DNA of 64,000 bases from Pseudomonas sp. ok272 (GCF_900109995.1 NZ_FOCB01000011.1:90469-154468), one strand, 5' to 3'. Counted from the first letter of the stretch, positions 33,723-41,630 are shown. A program made the numbers and translations. The notes: generated by a model from the sequence alone, not told the origin.

Positions 33723-34325
33723 TCAACTCGGGGTCATGGCGTGCTCAAGGTCCGCCGACGACAGACGCTCGGCTTCTGTCAGGGTTCGGCGGATGGTGGT
33801 GGTCAGGTGTTTCTCGATTTCCCAGGGGTCGGTCATGGCGGCCAGTTCGTGGGACAACTGGGGCAGCGGGCCGAACAGTTGATCGCGCAGCAGGCGCCCA
33901 GCGTTGTAGGCGCCGGTCTCGACTGCGACTCGGTTGACCAGCGAGCCCTGGGCCTTGCGCAATTCGATTTCGGCGAGCTGCGCCATGTTGTGTTCACGCA
34001 AGGCCCGGGCTTTCTGGAAGTCCGGGGTCTTGCCGTCTCCGTTATTGGCCTGCTGCGGCGCAGCCGTGGGGGTCGGTTCGACCTGGGTTGAGAGTTGGCT
34101 GTAGACGTCGCGCTGGACCCGCTCCTGCTGATGGCGAGCCGCGACGGCGGCCTTGCTCGGGTCGGCGGTTTCGAGAATCAGCGCTTCGGTGGCCAGGACA
34201 TCGACTTGCTTGCCGTTCGGCGTCAGCACCAAGCGGTTGTTGTCTTTGAGCCAGGTGATGTAGCTCGGCGTCCTGCCGATGCGCGCCGCGAAGGCGCTCT
34301 TTGACAGGTAGATTGGATCTGTCAT
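33723..34325 (-). CDS. Terminase small subunit
   Basis: 200 aa. The N-terminal winged-helix-like region (LSKSAFAARIGRTPSYITWL) resembles Nu1-type DNA-recognition domains; then a Gln/Ala-rich linker, a coiled coil (RALREHNMAQLAEIELRKAQ) and a C-terminal part that would contact gpA. Directly upstream of TerL, as in lambda. AGGAGGG precedes the ATG. Confidence 0.85.
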   Translation of the reverse strand: MTDPIYLSKSAFAARIGRTPSYITWLKDNNRLVLTPNGKQVDVLATEALILETADPSKAAVAARHQQERVQRDVYSQLSTQVEPTPTAAPQQANNGDGKTPDFQKARALREHNMAQLAEIELRKAQGSLVNRVAVETGAYNAGRLLRDQLFGPLPQLSHELAAMTDPWEIEKHLTTTIRRTLTEAERLSSADLEHAMTPS

Positions 34326-34337
34326 GGAGCCCTCCTT

Positions 34338-34383
34338 TTCAACGGCTTTTCAATGAAGACCTTTCAATTTCAATGCATTGAAT
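34338..34383. repeat. TTTCAA iterons and 14-bp palindrome before the terminase genes
   Basis: Four direct TTTCAA copies (34338, 34349, 34363, 34369) and the perfect palindrome TTCAATGCATTGAA (34370-34383) immediately upstream of the small terminase gene. This is where lambda-type phages carry cos/R sites bound by the small subunit; the role here is inferred. Confidence 0.45.
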
Positions 34384-34471
34384 TTCAGTAAGCTGGGAGC
34401 CCAGCCGCTAACGCTTTCCCGCGGGTTTCATGCCCCGTGCCCCTTGAATAACCCCAGGGTCCCCGACGGTT

Positions 34472-34816
34472 TCAGGGCTGGCCGCCGCTGTTCGGCGGCA
34501 CATCGCACACCCCTAGCCGCTTGGCTGCCCAGCGTTCGTAGAGGCCGATGGCGACATCCGCCCCTGCCATCGCAGTGAGGCATCCAATGCTTCCCGCCGC
34601 CAGGACCGACAGTCCCGATGCGTGCAGCAGCATCATGGTTGAAAGCCCGCAGACCACGCAGGCCCCCGACCGTAACAGCAGCCGTCGAACCAAAGACCAG
34701 CCGCTCACCCCCGCCTTGTCAGCCCGCCATGCCTCACCGGATATCCCACCGACCAGGGACAGGACAATCACCATCCAGATCGGCATCTCTATCAGCGTCT
34801 GTTGCTCATTCGTCAT
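34472..34816 (-). CDS. Phage holin
   Basis: 114 aa from MTNEQQTLIEMPIWMVIVLS, with transmembrane segments at about residues 12-30, 45-68 and 70-90, and a short hydrophilic C-terminus. The size and layout fit small phage holins (HP1-type). It has its own hairpin leader and TATGGGG. The lysozyme it would release is more than 20 kb away. Confidence 0.78.
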   Translation of the reverse strand: MTNEQQTLIEMPIWMVIVLSLVGGISGEAWRADKAGVSGWSLVRRLLLRSGACVVCGLSTMMLLHASGLSVLAAGSIGCLTAMAGADVAIGLYERWAAKRLGVCDVPPNSGGQP

Positions 34817-34821
34817 CGCCC

Positions 34822-34860
34822 TACCCCATAAACGCAAAAACCCGGCGCAATGGCCGGGTT
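34822..34860 (-). promoter_or_regulatory. Hairpin leader before holin
   Basis: Stem AACCCGGC / GCCGGGTT (34839-34846, 34853-34860) followed by TTTTTGCGTTTATGGGGTAG and the holin ATG; the first of the series of related late leaders. Confidence 0.6.
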
Positions 34861-34861
34861 C

Positions 34862-35343
34862 AGTGTGGTGGTGAGTGCCGCTCTCTGCGGCCGCACCTAT
34901 CGAAGATGACTACTTTTTACAGGTCGATTCCGGTGGCAGCAAGCGAGTTTTAATGCCACCGCGCAATACGGGTACAACGTGGGTGCAATACAGGTACGAC
35001 GCAGGTACAACACATCAATTCGGCTATCGCTTTTAATGCGCTGTCCTACCTGTCCCACTATTCAGGATCAAGGCAGGACAGCTACAGGCGCCTAAATTCG
35101 GGGCTCTGCCCTACTGTCCTACCTTATTTAACTTTCTCTTGTGTATAGAGAGAAAACTAAAAACACGCATTCGCGCCGTAGGCGCGAACACCTGCCCGCT
35201 GCGCTCATGTGTGCATGACGTGGGTGAAGGTTGGACAGTAGGACAGCCCGCCAACGGCGCGGCCTGCACCTGTCCAGCTGCACTGAATGACAGTCGGACA
35301 AGGCCGGACAGTAGGACAACACCAGACGGATTGCTGCCCAAGG
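34862..35343. other. Non-coding region with GGTACAAC-like and GTAGGACA repeats
   Basis: 482 bases with no accepted gene. 34965-35010 has tandem 10-12-bp units (GGGTACAAC, GGGTGCAAT, AGGTACGAC, AGGTACAAC). Four exact copies of GTAGGACA or its complement lie at 35042-35049, 35115-35122, 35238-35245 and 35311-35318, with near-copies at 35051, 35293 and 35303. Frames that cross it translate to repetitive junk and are rejected. It lies between the replication/early operon and the late operon, so it could hold the late promoter, a regulator-binding array or an origin. Confidence 0.5.
35157..35188 (-). terminator. Terminator of the early (replication) operon
   Basis: Perfect 8-bp stem TTCGCGCC / GGCGCGAA (35170-35177, 35181-35188) with a 3-nt loop. 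On the reverse strand it is followed by TGCGTGTTTTTAG. It is downstream of the 35344-35709 gene. Confidence 0.65.
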
Positions 35344-35709
35344 TCATGCCGCAATCCCAAGCAGCATGCCAGCGATGTGCAGATGCGCCTGATGCAGACG
35401 TTGATAGTAAGTATCGCGGCTGCACCCGCAGTGGGTGTACTTCTGCGGGAGAAAGCTCTCGTGATTGCAGTAGTGTTCCCACACAACCAACGACAGCTCC
35501 GGCGCCAGGTGTTTGTTGACGATCAGCTCAATATCCGCAGATTCATCCAACAACACCCGACTGCCGCGAGTCCCGCGTATTAGCTCGCCCTTGCACTCCA
35601 TCAGCATTGCGATCATGTTGCCGCCGCTCGCACCGCCGTAGGTGTCGGGCATCGGCGAGTGCAGATCCTGCGCCCATAGCTTGAGCATCTCATCGATTCG
35701 CCTAATCAA
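35344..35709 (-). CDS. Probable late-gene regulator (antiterminator-like)
   Basis: 121 aa. The C-terminal CGCSRDTYYQRLHQAHLHIA is helix-turn-helix-like, and the gene lies between replication and holin/terminase, where lambdoid phages carry Q or another late activator. Start is a TTG overlapping the primase stop with GAGGAG upstream; an ATG at 35688 (MLKLWAQDL) is possible. Sequence family not confirmed. Confidence 0.55.
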   Translation of the reverse strand: MIRRIDEMLKLWAQDLHSPMPDTYGGASGGNMIAMLMECKGELIRGTRGSRVLLDESADIELIVNKHLAPELSLVVWEHYCNHESFLPQKYTHCGCSRDTYYQRLHQAHLHIAGMLLGIAA

Positions 35710-37918
35710 AGCACGGCTCCTCTATCGGATCCTGCTGCAAGGCCGGGGCACGGCCCCAGGTGGCTGGCTTCTGATAAGCCCACTGCCGCACACCGCTTTT
35801 GGCCAGCGCCGGCATACGCTTCTTACGCCAGCCCAGGCGGTGCATGATCGCACCCACGCGCATCTGTTCCGGCTTGCCCCAATGGCCGAAGTCCAGCTTC
35901 AGCGCCTGGGTTAGGACCTCATTGCCGGTGGCGGTCTCGCCGATCTGCGACTCCTCCAGCCAATTCAGGATCAGCCCCTCCCACTCATCCACCACAAAGC
36001 GCTCGTCCTGCGCCTCGACGAACATCCAGGACTCGTCCTTGGTCACCCACCAGATATCGCCGGCATTGAAGCAAAACACCGCCTCAGCCCATAGCTGATC
36101 GCGGATCTCCCGTAACTTATCCAACTCGACCTTGTTGCAGAACACCGGCCAGTAGCGCCGGTTGCCCGTGGCATCCTTGAGGTATTCCTCTTGGTTGGTA
36201 GTGCCCACGAACACACACTGGCGTGGCACGTCGTTCGTTCTGCGGCCATAGCTTTCGCGGTAAGTATCGGTGGAGGCGGAAAAGAACTGTTTGGCCTTGG
36301 TGCTCTCGGCCTTGTTGAAACTGTCCAGCTCCCCCAGCTCGACAATCCACTTGCCGCGAATCGCCTGGAAGCTGTCCTTGTCGCCCAGAGCAAAGGGTGT
36401 GTCCATGAACCACTCGCCGCCGAGAATCCCCATCGCCGTGGACTTGCCCTCGCCCTGCATACCTTCGAGGATCATCACTGAGTCAGCCTTGCAGCCAGGG
36501 CGCATCACCCGGGCCACCGCCGAGATCAGCCAACGCTTGCCGACCTTGGCCGAGTAGTCGCTGGCCTGCACACCCAGCACATCCGTCAGCCAGGAATCCA
36601 GGCGCGGGACACGATCCCATACCAGCCTCTCCAGGTACTCACACACCGGATGAAACGCGTGGTCATGGGCAACCACACTCACGGCCTCGACCACATGGGA
36701 CGCCTTGACCCGCAGGTTGTACTGCTGCGCGAGCCACTTCATTACCCGCATGTCATCGATGTCGGCCCAGTCGCCCGCACCGCCACCATAAGGGGCAACC
36801 CGCAACTTGATGATCTTCGAGCTGAACACGCTGTAGCCGATCACCCCAGCCCACCGCTCATCATTCCCCAGAATCAACTCCACGTTCTGCATATGCGCAA
36901 TCAGCGCCCCGCTCTCACTCCGAGCCAACTGATCCTTCCAGCCACCCGCAGCGGGCGGCTTGACCACCGACAGCACCTGACGACGCACCGCCTCCAGCCC
37001 TTCGGCCACATGCAGGTCATTGAAGTCGGTCCACTTGATCTCGCGCTCGCCAGAGAAGATCGGTGCAACCACCTGGCCACCGACGATCAACGCCGCGTTG
37101 CTGGCCTTCTCCTCACCGGGATTCCAAGGCTCGCCATTGGGCCGCTTGGTCTTCCAGTCATCGTCGCGACAGATGATCAGCGGGCAACCAGGAAAACGCT
37201 CGCGCATGGCCTTGGACACCGGCAGCAAATTACCCGCATCGAAGGCAACCGCCACTGCCATCGACGTGGCCATGTGCAGGCTGGCGCCCGTGGCATACCC
37301 CTCACACACCAACACCGGCTCACCGGGCTCCGGGTGGCCACCGATCAAGTGAAAGGCGCCCTCCTTCGACATCCCGTACGGCCAGTAAGCCTTGTCCCGC
37401 CCGGTGTCTTCCTGCTTCTCGGGAAAGATCACCTGTAAGCCAACGATCTGATCGCGCACGTTGCTCATCGGCACCAACACCGCGCCCGTGCGCGGTGCGT
37501 ATCGAACCTTGAACCCAACGATCTGCTTTCGATCCAGATAAGCGCTCTTGCCCTTGTCCGGCATGCGCTGGAACAACCCCGATGCTCGGCTGGCCGCTCG
37601 ACGTGCCGCACTGGCCGCAATCTCAGCCGCCCGGCGCTTGGCCTCCTCCTGCCGAGCGCGCATGACCTCACGCTCCTCTGGCGTCATGCGCCCAGCCTTG
37701 ACCTTGATCTTCTGCGACTCACCGGAACGCCAATCACCGAAACTGCCGAAAATCAGGGTTTCGTTCTTCTCGGTGCGATGCTCATGCACCACGTACCAGC
37801 CATTCTTTTCCTTGCCCTTGTCCTGCGTGGTCTTGCAGCGGGTCAACTTGCCGAAGGTCAGCGGCTGCGCAGGCTCAAGGCCGTAGTCCGCAAATTGATT
37901 GAGTACTTCATCGAGCAT
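35702..37918 (-). CDS. Toprim primase - VirE-type helicase
   Basis: 738 aa from MLDEVLNQFADYGLEPAQPL. The N-terminal region is a primase with Toprim core (VLVCEGYATGASLHMAT and IICRDDDWKTKRPNG, about residues 225-300). The C-terminal half is a VirE/D5-like ATPase with Walker A GMQGEGKSTAMG and the trailing NQEEYLKDATGNRRYWPVFC. It is the phage replication initiator/helicase. In-frame sequence upstream of 37918 is not conserved and overlaps the next gene. Confidence 0.9.
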   Translation of the reverse strand: MLDEVLNQFADYGLEPAQPLTFGKLTRCKTTQDKGKEKNGWYVVHEHRTEKNETLIFGSFGDWRSGESQKIKVKAGRMTPEEREVMRARQEEAKRRAAEIAASAARRAASRASGLFQRMPDKGKSAYLDRKQIVGFKVRYAPRTGAVLVPMSNVRDQIVGLQVIFPEKQEDTGRDKAYWPYGMSKEGAFHLIGGHPEPGEPVLVCEGYATGASLHMATSMAVAVAFDAGNLLPVSKAMRERFPGCPLIICRDDDWKTKRPNGEPWNPGEEKASNAALIVGGQVVAPIFSGEREIKWTDFNDLHVAEGLEAVRRQVLSVVKPPAAGGWKDQLARSESGALIAHMQNVELILGNDERWAGVIGYSVFSSKIIKLRVAPYGGGAGDWADIDDMRVMKWLAQQYNLRVKASHVVEAVSVVAHDHAFHPVCEYLERLVWDRVPRLDSWLTDVLGVQASDYSAKVGKRWLISAVARVMRPGCKADSVMILEGMQGEGKSTAMGILGGEWFMDTPFALGDKDSFQAIRGKWIVELGELDSFNKAESTKAKQFFSASTDTYRESYGRRTNDVPRQCVFVGTTNQEEYLKDATGNRRYWPVFCNKVELDKLREIRDQLWAEAVFCFNAGDIWWVTKDESWMFVEAQDERFVVDEWEGLILNWLEESQIGETATGNEVLTQALKLDFGHWGKPEQMRVGAIMHRLGWRKKRMPALAKSGVRQWAYQKPATWGRAPALQQDPIEEPCFD

Positions 37919-38135
37919 AACGAGCCTCCATCTGGTCATTCTCAGACTGACATTCAAAGCAGCGGGTACAGCCCGATTGGGCCAATCGACGGACCTCGGG
38001 GATGGGCTCATCACAGTCGAGGCAGATCAAGAAAGAATGGGTAACAGCCTGGGACTTGGAAGCATTGCGAGCAGCCAACGCCTGGTCGATGCGTTCCTGC
38101 ACCAGGTCATTCGCGAAGTCAGCGATATCAGCCAT
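37908..38135 (-). CDS. TraR/DksA-type zinc-finger protein
   Basis: 75 aa from MADIADFANDLVQERIDQAL. The four-Cys finger CLDCDEPIPEVRRLAQSGCT followed by RCFECQ is that of TraR/DksA proteins, which bind RNA polymerase and alter promoter response. It overlaps the CII-family stop (ATGGCTGA), so it is translationally coupled. Common in Pseudomonas phages. Confidence 0.85.
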   Translation of the reverse strand: MADIADFANDLVQERIDQALAARNASKSQAVTHSFLICLDCDEPIPEVRRLAQSGCTRCFECQSENDQMEARYAR

Positions 38136-38646
38136 GCTCAGCACCCCGCGTCGCCTGATTGACGTAGCAGGCGCGATTGAGCATCCCCAACAAGCCCTGA
38201 ATCCCGCGAAACACCTGCAGGCGAATCTCGGCCAGCTCGTGATCGCTCACCACCCCGTCGCCAATGCTCTTGGCCCAGGTATCTGCCAGATCGGCCACCT
38301 GCCGAAAGTACGCGGCAATCCCGGTGGTCAACGTCTCGGGCATGTCGTTGGTATAAGCTTCAGCCAGCTCCTGCCAGATCGTATCGCCGACCAGGGCATG
38401 CACGGCATCGAGAATGCGGCGGTCTTTGGTCAACTCCAGGATCTCGCCGAACTCTTGAATGTTGACCGTGTGGCTGGGGTGCGTGGGTGAGAGTTTGTGC
38501 TGCAGTGTGGTGGGATTGCGGCCGGTGGTGGCGGCGATGGCAGCGGCGCCACCGGGATAGTCCCGAGCAGCATGGTAGAGCGCCAAATCGAGCGGCAGGA
38601 TTTCCCGCTGTGCTCGATCAACGCAACTCAGAGCGATTCGGCTCAT
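38128..38646 (-). CDS. Phage regulatory protein, CII/CP76 family
   Basis: 172 aa. PLDLALYHAARDYPGGAAAI and NPTTLQHKLSPTHPSHTVNI with a helix-turn-helix between match the Phage_CP76 regulatory family. First gene of the leftward replication operon, so it likely controls lysogeny choice or early expression. Confidence 0.8.
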   Translation of the reverse strand: MSRIALSCVDRAQREILPLDLALYHAARDYPGGAAAIAATTGRNPTTLQHKLSPTHPSHTVNIQEFGEILELTKDRRILDAVHALVGDTIWQELAEAYTNDMPETLTTGIAAYFRQVADLADTWAKSIGDGVVSDHELAEIRLQVFRGIQGLLGMLNRACYVNQATRGAEHG

Positions 38647-38694
38647 GGCATTAATCCTTGTAAGTTGCCAGTGCCGCGCGACATGCAGTGGTGA

Positions 38695-38975
38695 TACATT
38701 TGCCGCGTGGCTTGAAAGGGCCCAAACGCCGGCTAGATCCTCAAGATCAAAACCAGCACCGTGCCGGGGCGAACAATCCGTTGCTCACCCCTGGCGCAAC
38801 AGCTGCCCCTATCTGTGGTGGAGAAAGGCAGCAACACCAAGGCATCCGTGCCTTGGAAAGCGCGGTAACGGTCGACGGTTCGCATGTGGTGTGCCCGTCT
38901 ATCATTACCGCGACCCGACAGCGCTGTGGTGGTGCGTGCCGGGAGGAACTAGGCGACCTTTGAGTCGCCTTTTTT
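38695..38975 (+). ncRNA. Candidate structured regulatory RNA (C4-antisense-like)
   Basis: The 333-bp gap between the CII-family and Cro-like genes reads, on the + strand, as a series of helices: CCAAGGCA-TCCG-TGCCTTGG (38837-38856), CGCGGTAA/TTACCGCG (38861-38868 and 38906-38913), a CCCG...CGGG hairpin after it, and finally an intrinsic terminator AGGCGAC/GTCGCCT with a TTTTTT tail (38951-38975). An extended -10 (TGATACATT, 38692-38700) can supply a start. It resembles the C4 antisense RNA of P1-type phages as I remember it, but the alignment was not done. Frames across it (38645-38983, 38688-38963) look non-coding. Confidence 0.5.
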
Positions 38976-38979
38976 CTTA

Positions 38980-39210
38980 CTAAGCTGCTTTATTCAAGGT
39001 GGTCTCGGTGATACCGAAATGCTCCAGGACTTCAGCAAGTGAAACGCACCCTTCGCTTTCCCGGGTCAACGACTTGATCAAAGAGACGCTGGGGTCTTTG
39101 CTTGCATACTTAACGTGAAGGCGTAGGTAGCTCACGGCAATGCGGCATCGCTCGGCATACGCCGTGAGTGCCTCGGAATCCAAACGGTTGATGTAATCAC
39201 GCAGCTTCAT
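38980..39210 (-). CDS. Cro-like small regulator
   Basis: 76 aa, MKLRDYINRLDSEALTAYAE then RCRIAVSYLRLHVKYASKDP, with HTH-like ECVSLAEVLEHFGITE-type C-terminus: a YdaS/Cro-family DNA-binding protein. It is divergent from the CI gene and has a strong AGGAGGT, with -35 TTGAAA and -10 TTAAAT upstream that overlap operator 1. Confidence 0.78.
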   Translation of the reverse strand: MKLRDYINRLDSEALTAYAERCRIAVSYLRLHVKYASKDPSVSLIKSLTRESEGCVSLAEVLEHFGITETTLNKAA

Positions 39211-39232
39211 GTGGTGTACCTCCTGATACGCA

Positions 39233-39291
39233 ATTTAACCAATAGGGTTAATTTTTTCAACACCTTTTTGGGCATTCACCCATAAGGTTAA
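39233..39291. promoter_or_regulatory. cI/cro operator region with two 17-bp operators
   Basis: Operator 1: TTAACC-AATAG-GGTTAA (39235-39251), perfect dyad. Operator 2: TTCACC-CATAA-GGTTAA (39275-39291), one mismatch. The leftward (cro) promoter has -35 TTGAAA (complement of 39255-39260) and -10 TTAAAT (complement of 39233-39238), 16-bp spacing, so operator 1 covers its -10 spacer. A third copy of the operator is at 41760-41776. Confidence 0.78.
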
Positions 39292-39309
39292 TCAGGCCAG
39301 AATCGGCGC

Positions 39310-39957
39310 ATGAAAATCTCAGATACCCGCCTGCAAAATTTCCGAAGAGTCTTGGCCGAGAAAAAGCTCCGCCTGACTGATATCGCCGACCGCATGGGCA
39401 AAGCCCCTGCCCAGGTGAGTGCGTTCGGAGGGAAGAACCCTACGAAAGGTATCGGCGATCAAATTGCGCGTGAGATTGAGAAAGCGTTGGATCTTCACCA
39501 AGGCTACCTCGACATGCCCTACGGCTTGGGCGAATTCAACAACGCTACGGTGCTTAGCCACACAGGGCGTAAATTACCAGTGATCGGATCAATCGCAGCC
39601 GGTGCGTGGTGTGAGTCTCATGGCAGTTTCGACCCGAGGGATGCTGAAGAGTGGATTGATGCACCAGGACCTGTCGGCCCGCGAGCATTCATTCTTCGTG
39701 TTGAGGGGATAAGCATGGAGCCAAAATTCGTAGAGGGAGACAAGGTTGTTATTGATCCCTCACTTGAGGCATTGCCGGGACATTTTGTTGCTGCCAAACG
39801 GACAAGGGATCAAACAGCTACACTTAAGCAGCTAAAGCAAGAAGGGTATGAGCAGTATCTTTTCGCAGTGAATCCAGATTGGCCGGAACGCATCATTCGG
39901 ATGACTGAGGAGTGGAGCATATGCGGGCGTGCACGTTGGAAAATATCCGATCTTTGA
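39310..39957 (+). CDS. CI-like repressor with S24 autocleavage domain
   Basis: 215 aa. The N-terminal HTH (residues about 8-60: VLAEKKLRLTDIADRMGKAP) binds operators. Cleavage site A97-G98 in GSIAAGAW; catalytic S135 (GISMEPKF) and probably K173 (TATLKQL) form the LexA/CI-type serine-lysine dyad. RecA-stimulated self-cleavage on DNA damage would induce the phage. It faces the Cro-like gene across the two operators. Confidence 0.93.
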   Translation: MKISDTRLQNFRRVLAEKKLRLTDIADRMGKAPAQVSAFGGKNPTKGIGDQIAREIEKALDLHQGYLDMPYGLGEFNNATVLSHTGRKLPVIGSIAAGAWCESHGSFDPRDAEEWIDAPGPVGPRAFILRVEGISMEPKFVEGDKVVIDPSLEALPGHFVAAKRTRDQTATLKQLKQEGYEQYLFAVNPDWPERIIRMTEEWSICGRARWKISDL

Positions 39958-39964
39958 CTATTAA

Positions 39965-39990
39965 GCCCGGCCGCACAAGTCAGGCCGGGC
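39965..39990. terminator. Bidirectional terminator between cI and HEPN genes
   Basis: Stem GCCCGGCC (39965-39972) / GGCCGGGC (39983-39990), 8 bp, 10-nt loop. It separates the rightward cI gene from the leftward HEPN gene; the T-run is weak in both directions. Confidence 0.5.
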
Positions 39991-39997
39991 ACTACCA

Positions 39998-40594
39998 CTA
40001 GGAGGCTTCCTTCCTCTTACTGTCAACCGCCTTATACACCGCCCTCATATAAACAATAAATATATCAACATATGAGACAAGATCAGAAAAAGAAATATCG
40101 GCCGCCCTATCATTATGATGGACTATATTATTTCGCTTTGAGACAACCGCCTCCACAACACTCTTATTGCTATTAAACTCAGGCGCCGACAGCAAATTAA
40201 CCCCAAGATACCTAAAGGCAACTATAGTTCGATACGGATTTGCAGAAATCGTATCAGAAATTTCTTTTTTCGTAACTGAAAGATCTATATTAGAAAACCT
40301 TAAATCCTTTTCCTTATGATCCTTACTCATTTTCCAGATGAAATAATTCAACGGAAGATCAGCAGACTTAACCCGAGCACTTACCTCTCCAGCATAACCA
40401 TAGGCTAGATCTTGAAGGAATGATTCAAGGTACGTGCATATACTGATCATGTAGGATTTAACGAAAAAATTCACATTATCTATAAGTAATGAATCTGGAT
40501 TAGCACTCAGGACTCTTGACTCTGATTCCCTAATAATACCTCTCAAAGAATTATATAGCTGTTCGTATTTCTCCGTTAACGATTCATCAACCAT
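39998..40594 (-). CDS. HEPN-domain protein (MAE_28990-like), partner of DUF262 gene
   Basis: 198-aa, AT-rich, all-helical protein. Active-site motif R154-N-N-I-V-H159 in SKRNNIVHHND is the HEPN Rx4-6H signature with an Asn after the Arg, as in catalytic HEPN RNases. Residues 1-60 carry SANPDSLLIDNVNFFVKSYM and ICTYLESFLQDLAYGYAGE, as in MAE_28990/MAE_18760 HEPN proteins. It begins 1 bp after the DUF262 stop, so the two are one operon. HEPN proteins commonly act as RNases in abortive infection. Confidence 0.8.
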   Translation of the reverse strand: MVDESLTEKYEQLYNSLRGIIRESESRVLSANPDSLLIDNVNFFVKSYMISICTYLESFLQDLAYGYAGEVSARVKSADLPLNYFIWKMSKDHKEKDLRFSNIDLSVTKKEISDTISANPYRTIVAFRYLGVNLLSAPEFNSNKSVVEAVVSKRNNIVHHNDRAADISFSDLVSYVDIFIVYMRAVYKAVDSKRKEAS

Positions 40595-40595
40595 A

Positions 40596-41630
40596 CTAAA
40601 TCGCCCCTAAAAACTCACGCCAGAGGTGTCTTCTTTTCAGCAATGAAGACTTCTTCTGCAGCCCGCCAGACATTGTGCGCCGGAACGATTCGGAATTACA
40701 GAGTTCTTCAAAGGCAGCGCGAATCTTCTTTGCTTTCCTATCGACCACACTCTGGCTCAAGAGGCCAACCGTAGGCATCAAAAGATCGTAATAGACCAAC
40801 CCTTGTTTCGCCAGTTGTCGCGTTGTGTCGCAGAAAACATAATCACCAAAAACCTTTTCACACTTCTTCAAAGCGCCCAAATACAACTCACGTAGTACTT
40901 CTACATCTGCCTCCTGAAGTTCAGCCTTATCTTCCATATAATCATCCAAGAAGATTTTCAAATTCCCTTCATATTTATCAAACTTTTCATGAAACGCAAA
41001 AAATCTTAAAACCTGCTCTTCAGATTCTCGACCATCCTTCTTCCGAACTCCGCTCTCCCCCATACCGAAATTTTTAATTATAGGTGTTTGACTTAACTCA
41101 ATTACCAAATTATCCATTCGTCCAGGATAGATAGCGTGCCTGATTTCTTGAGCGGTCAATTCAACCGCGCCTTGGTTCAGTCGAGAAAAAATTTCACGGA
41201 TCAGACTTTTGGGATTTTCCTTCCTGAGAACTATGCATCTAATGGTTGTGGATTCCAACTCTGAACGATACTCCCCTAACTCGGAAAACTTTTTCCCTTC
41301 CAGATTTTTGAATGCTGTCAAGCCTTCTAACGCAAACCCATCCTTAAAAAAGTGATTGATTGTTGTCAAACGTTGAACACCGTCTATTACCAAATGCTTT
41401 CGCTCTTCATCTTCAGCGAAATAACAAGATGGCAATGGTATACGCATCAAACAGGATTCTATAAAACGAGATGCTCTGACCCACCCACCATTGTCCCACT
41501 TATATTTCCTTTGAAAATCAGGATCCAAAATTAGCTTAGGGGGACTTGTATTCATTCTTTGATGCAATGTTTCAAAAGGATAATCAATTGGGTACAAATT
41601 GAGAGTTTTGTCATCGGGTTGAGAAGCCAC
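40596..41630 (-). CDS. DUF262-family protein (GmrSD N-terminal-like)
   Basis: 344 aa. LDPDFQRKYKWDNGGW (about 35-50), VIDGVQRLTTI (81-91; D83-G-V-Q-R87 in place of the usual DGQQR) and REIFSRLNQGAVELTAQEIR with HAIYPG are the DUF262/ParB-like nuclease-fold motifs seen in type IV restriction enzyme GmrSD and SspE. The DUF1524 HNH half of GmrSD is absent; instead a separate HEPN gene follows. The gene is AT-rich and in an accessory slot between cI and the early operon. Proposed role: NTP- or DNA-modification-sensing half of a two-gene phage-defence system. Confidence 0.82.
   Translation of the reverse strand: MASQPDDKTLNLYPIDYPFETLHQRMNTSPPKLILDPDFQRKYKWDNGGWVRASRFIESCLMRIPLPSCYFAEDEERKHLVIDGVQRLTTINHFFKDGFALEGLTAFKNLEGKKFSELGEYRSELESTTIRCIVLRKENPKSLIREIFSRLNQGAVELTAQEIRHAIYPGRMDNLVIELSQTPIIKNFGMGESGVRKKDGRESEEQVLRFFAFHEKFDKYEGNLKIFLDDYMEDKAELQEADVEVLRELYLGALKKCEKVFGDYVFCDTTRQLAKQGLVYYDLLMPTVGLLSQSVVDRKAKKIRAAFEELCNSESFRRTMSGGLQKKSSLLKRRHLWREFLGAI

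Noticed and set aside
35111..35482. 123-codon frame upstream of the late operon
   Set aside because: Crosses repeats and a terminator and overlaps the regulator gene; frame open by composition only.
38645..38983. 112-codon frame in the ncRNA candidate
   Set aside because: Arg/Cys/Pro/Trp-rich and extends through the terminator; the helices explain the region better.
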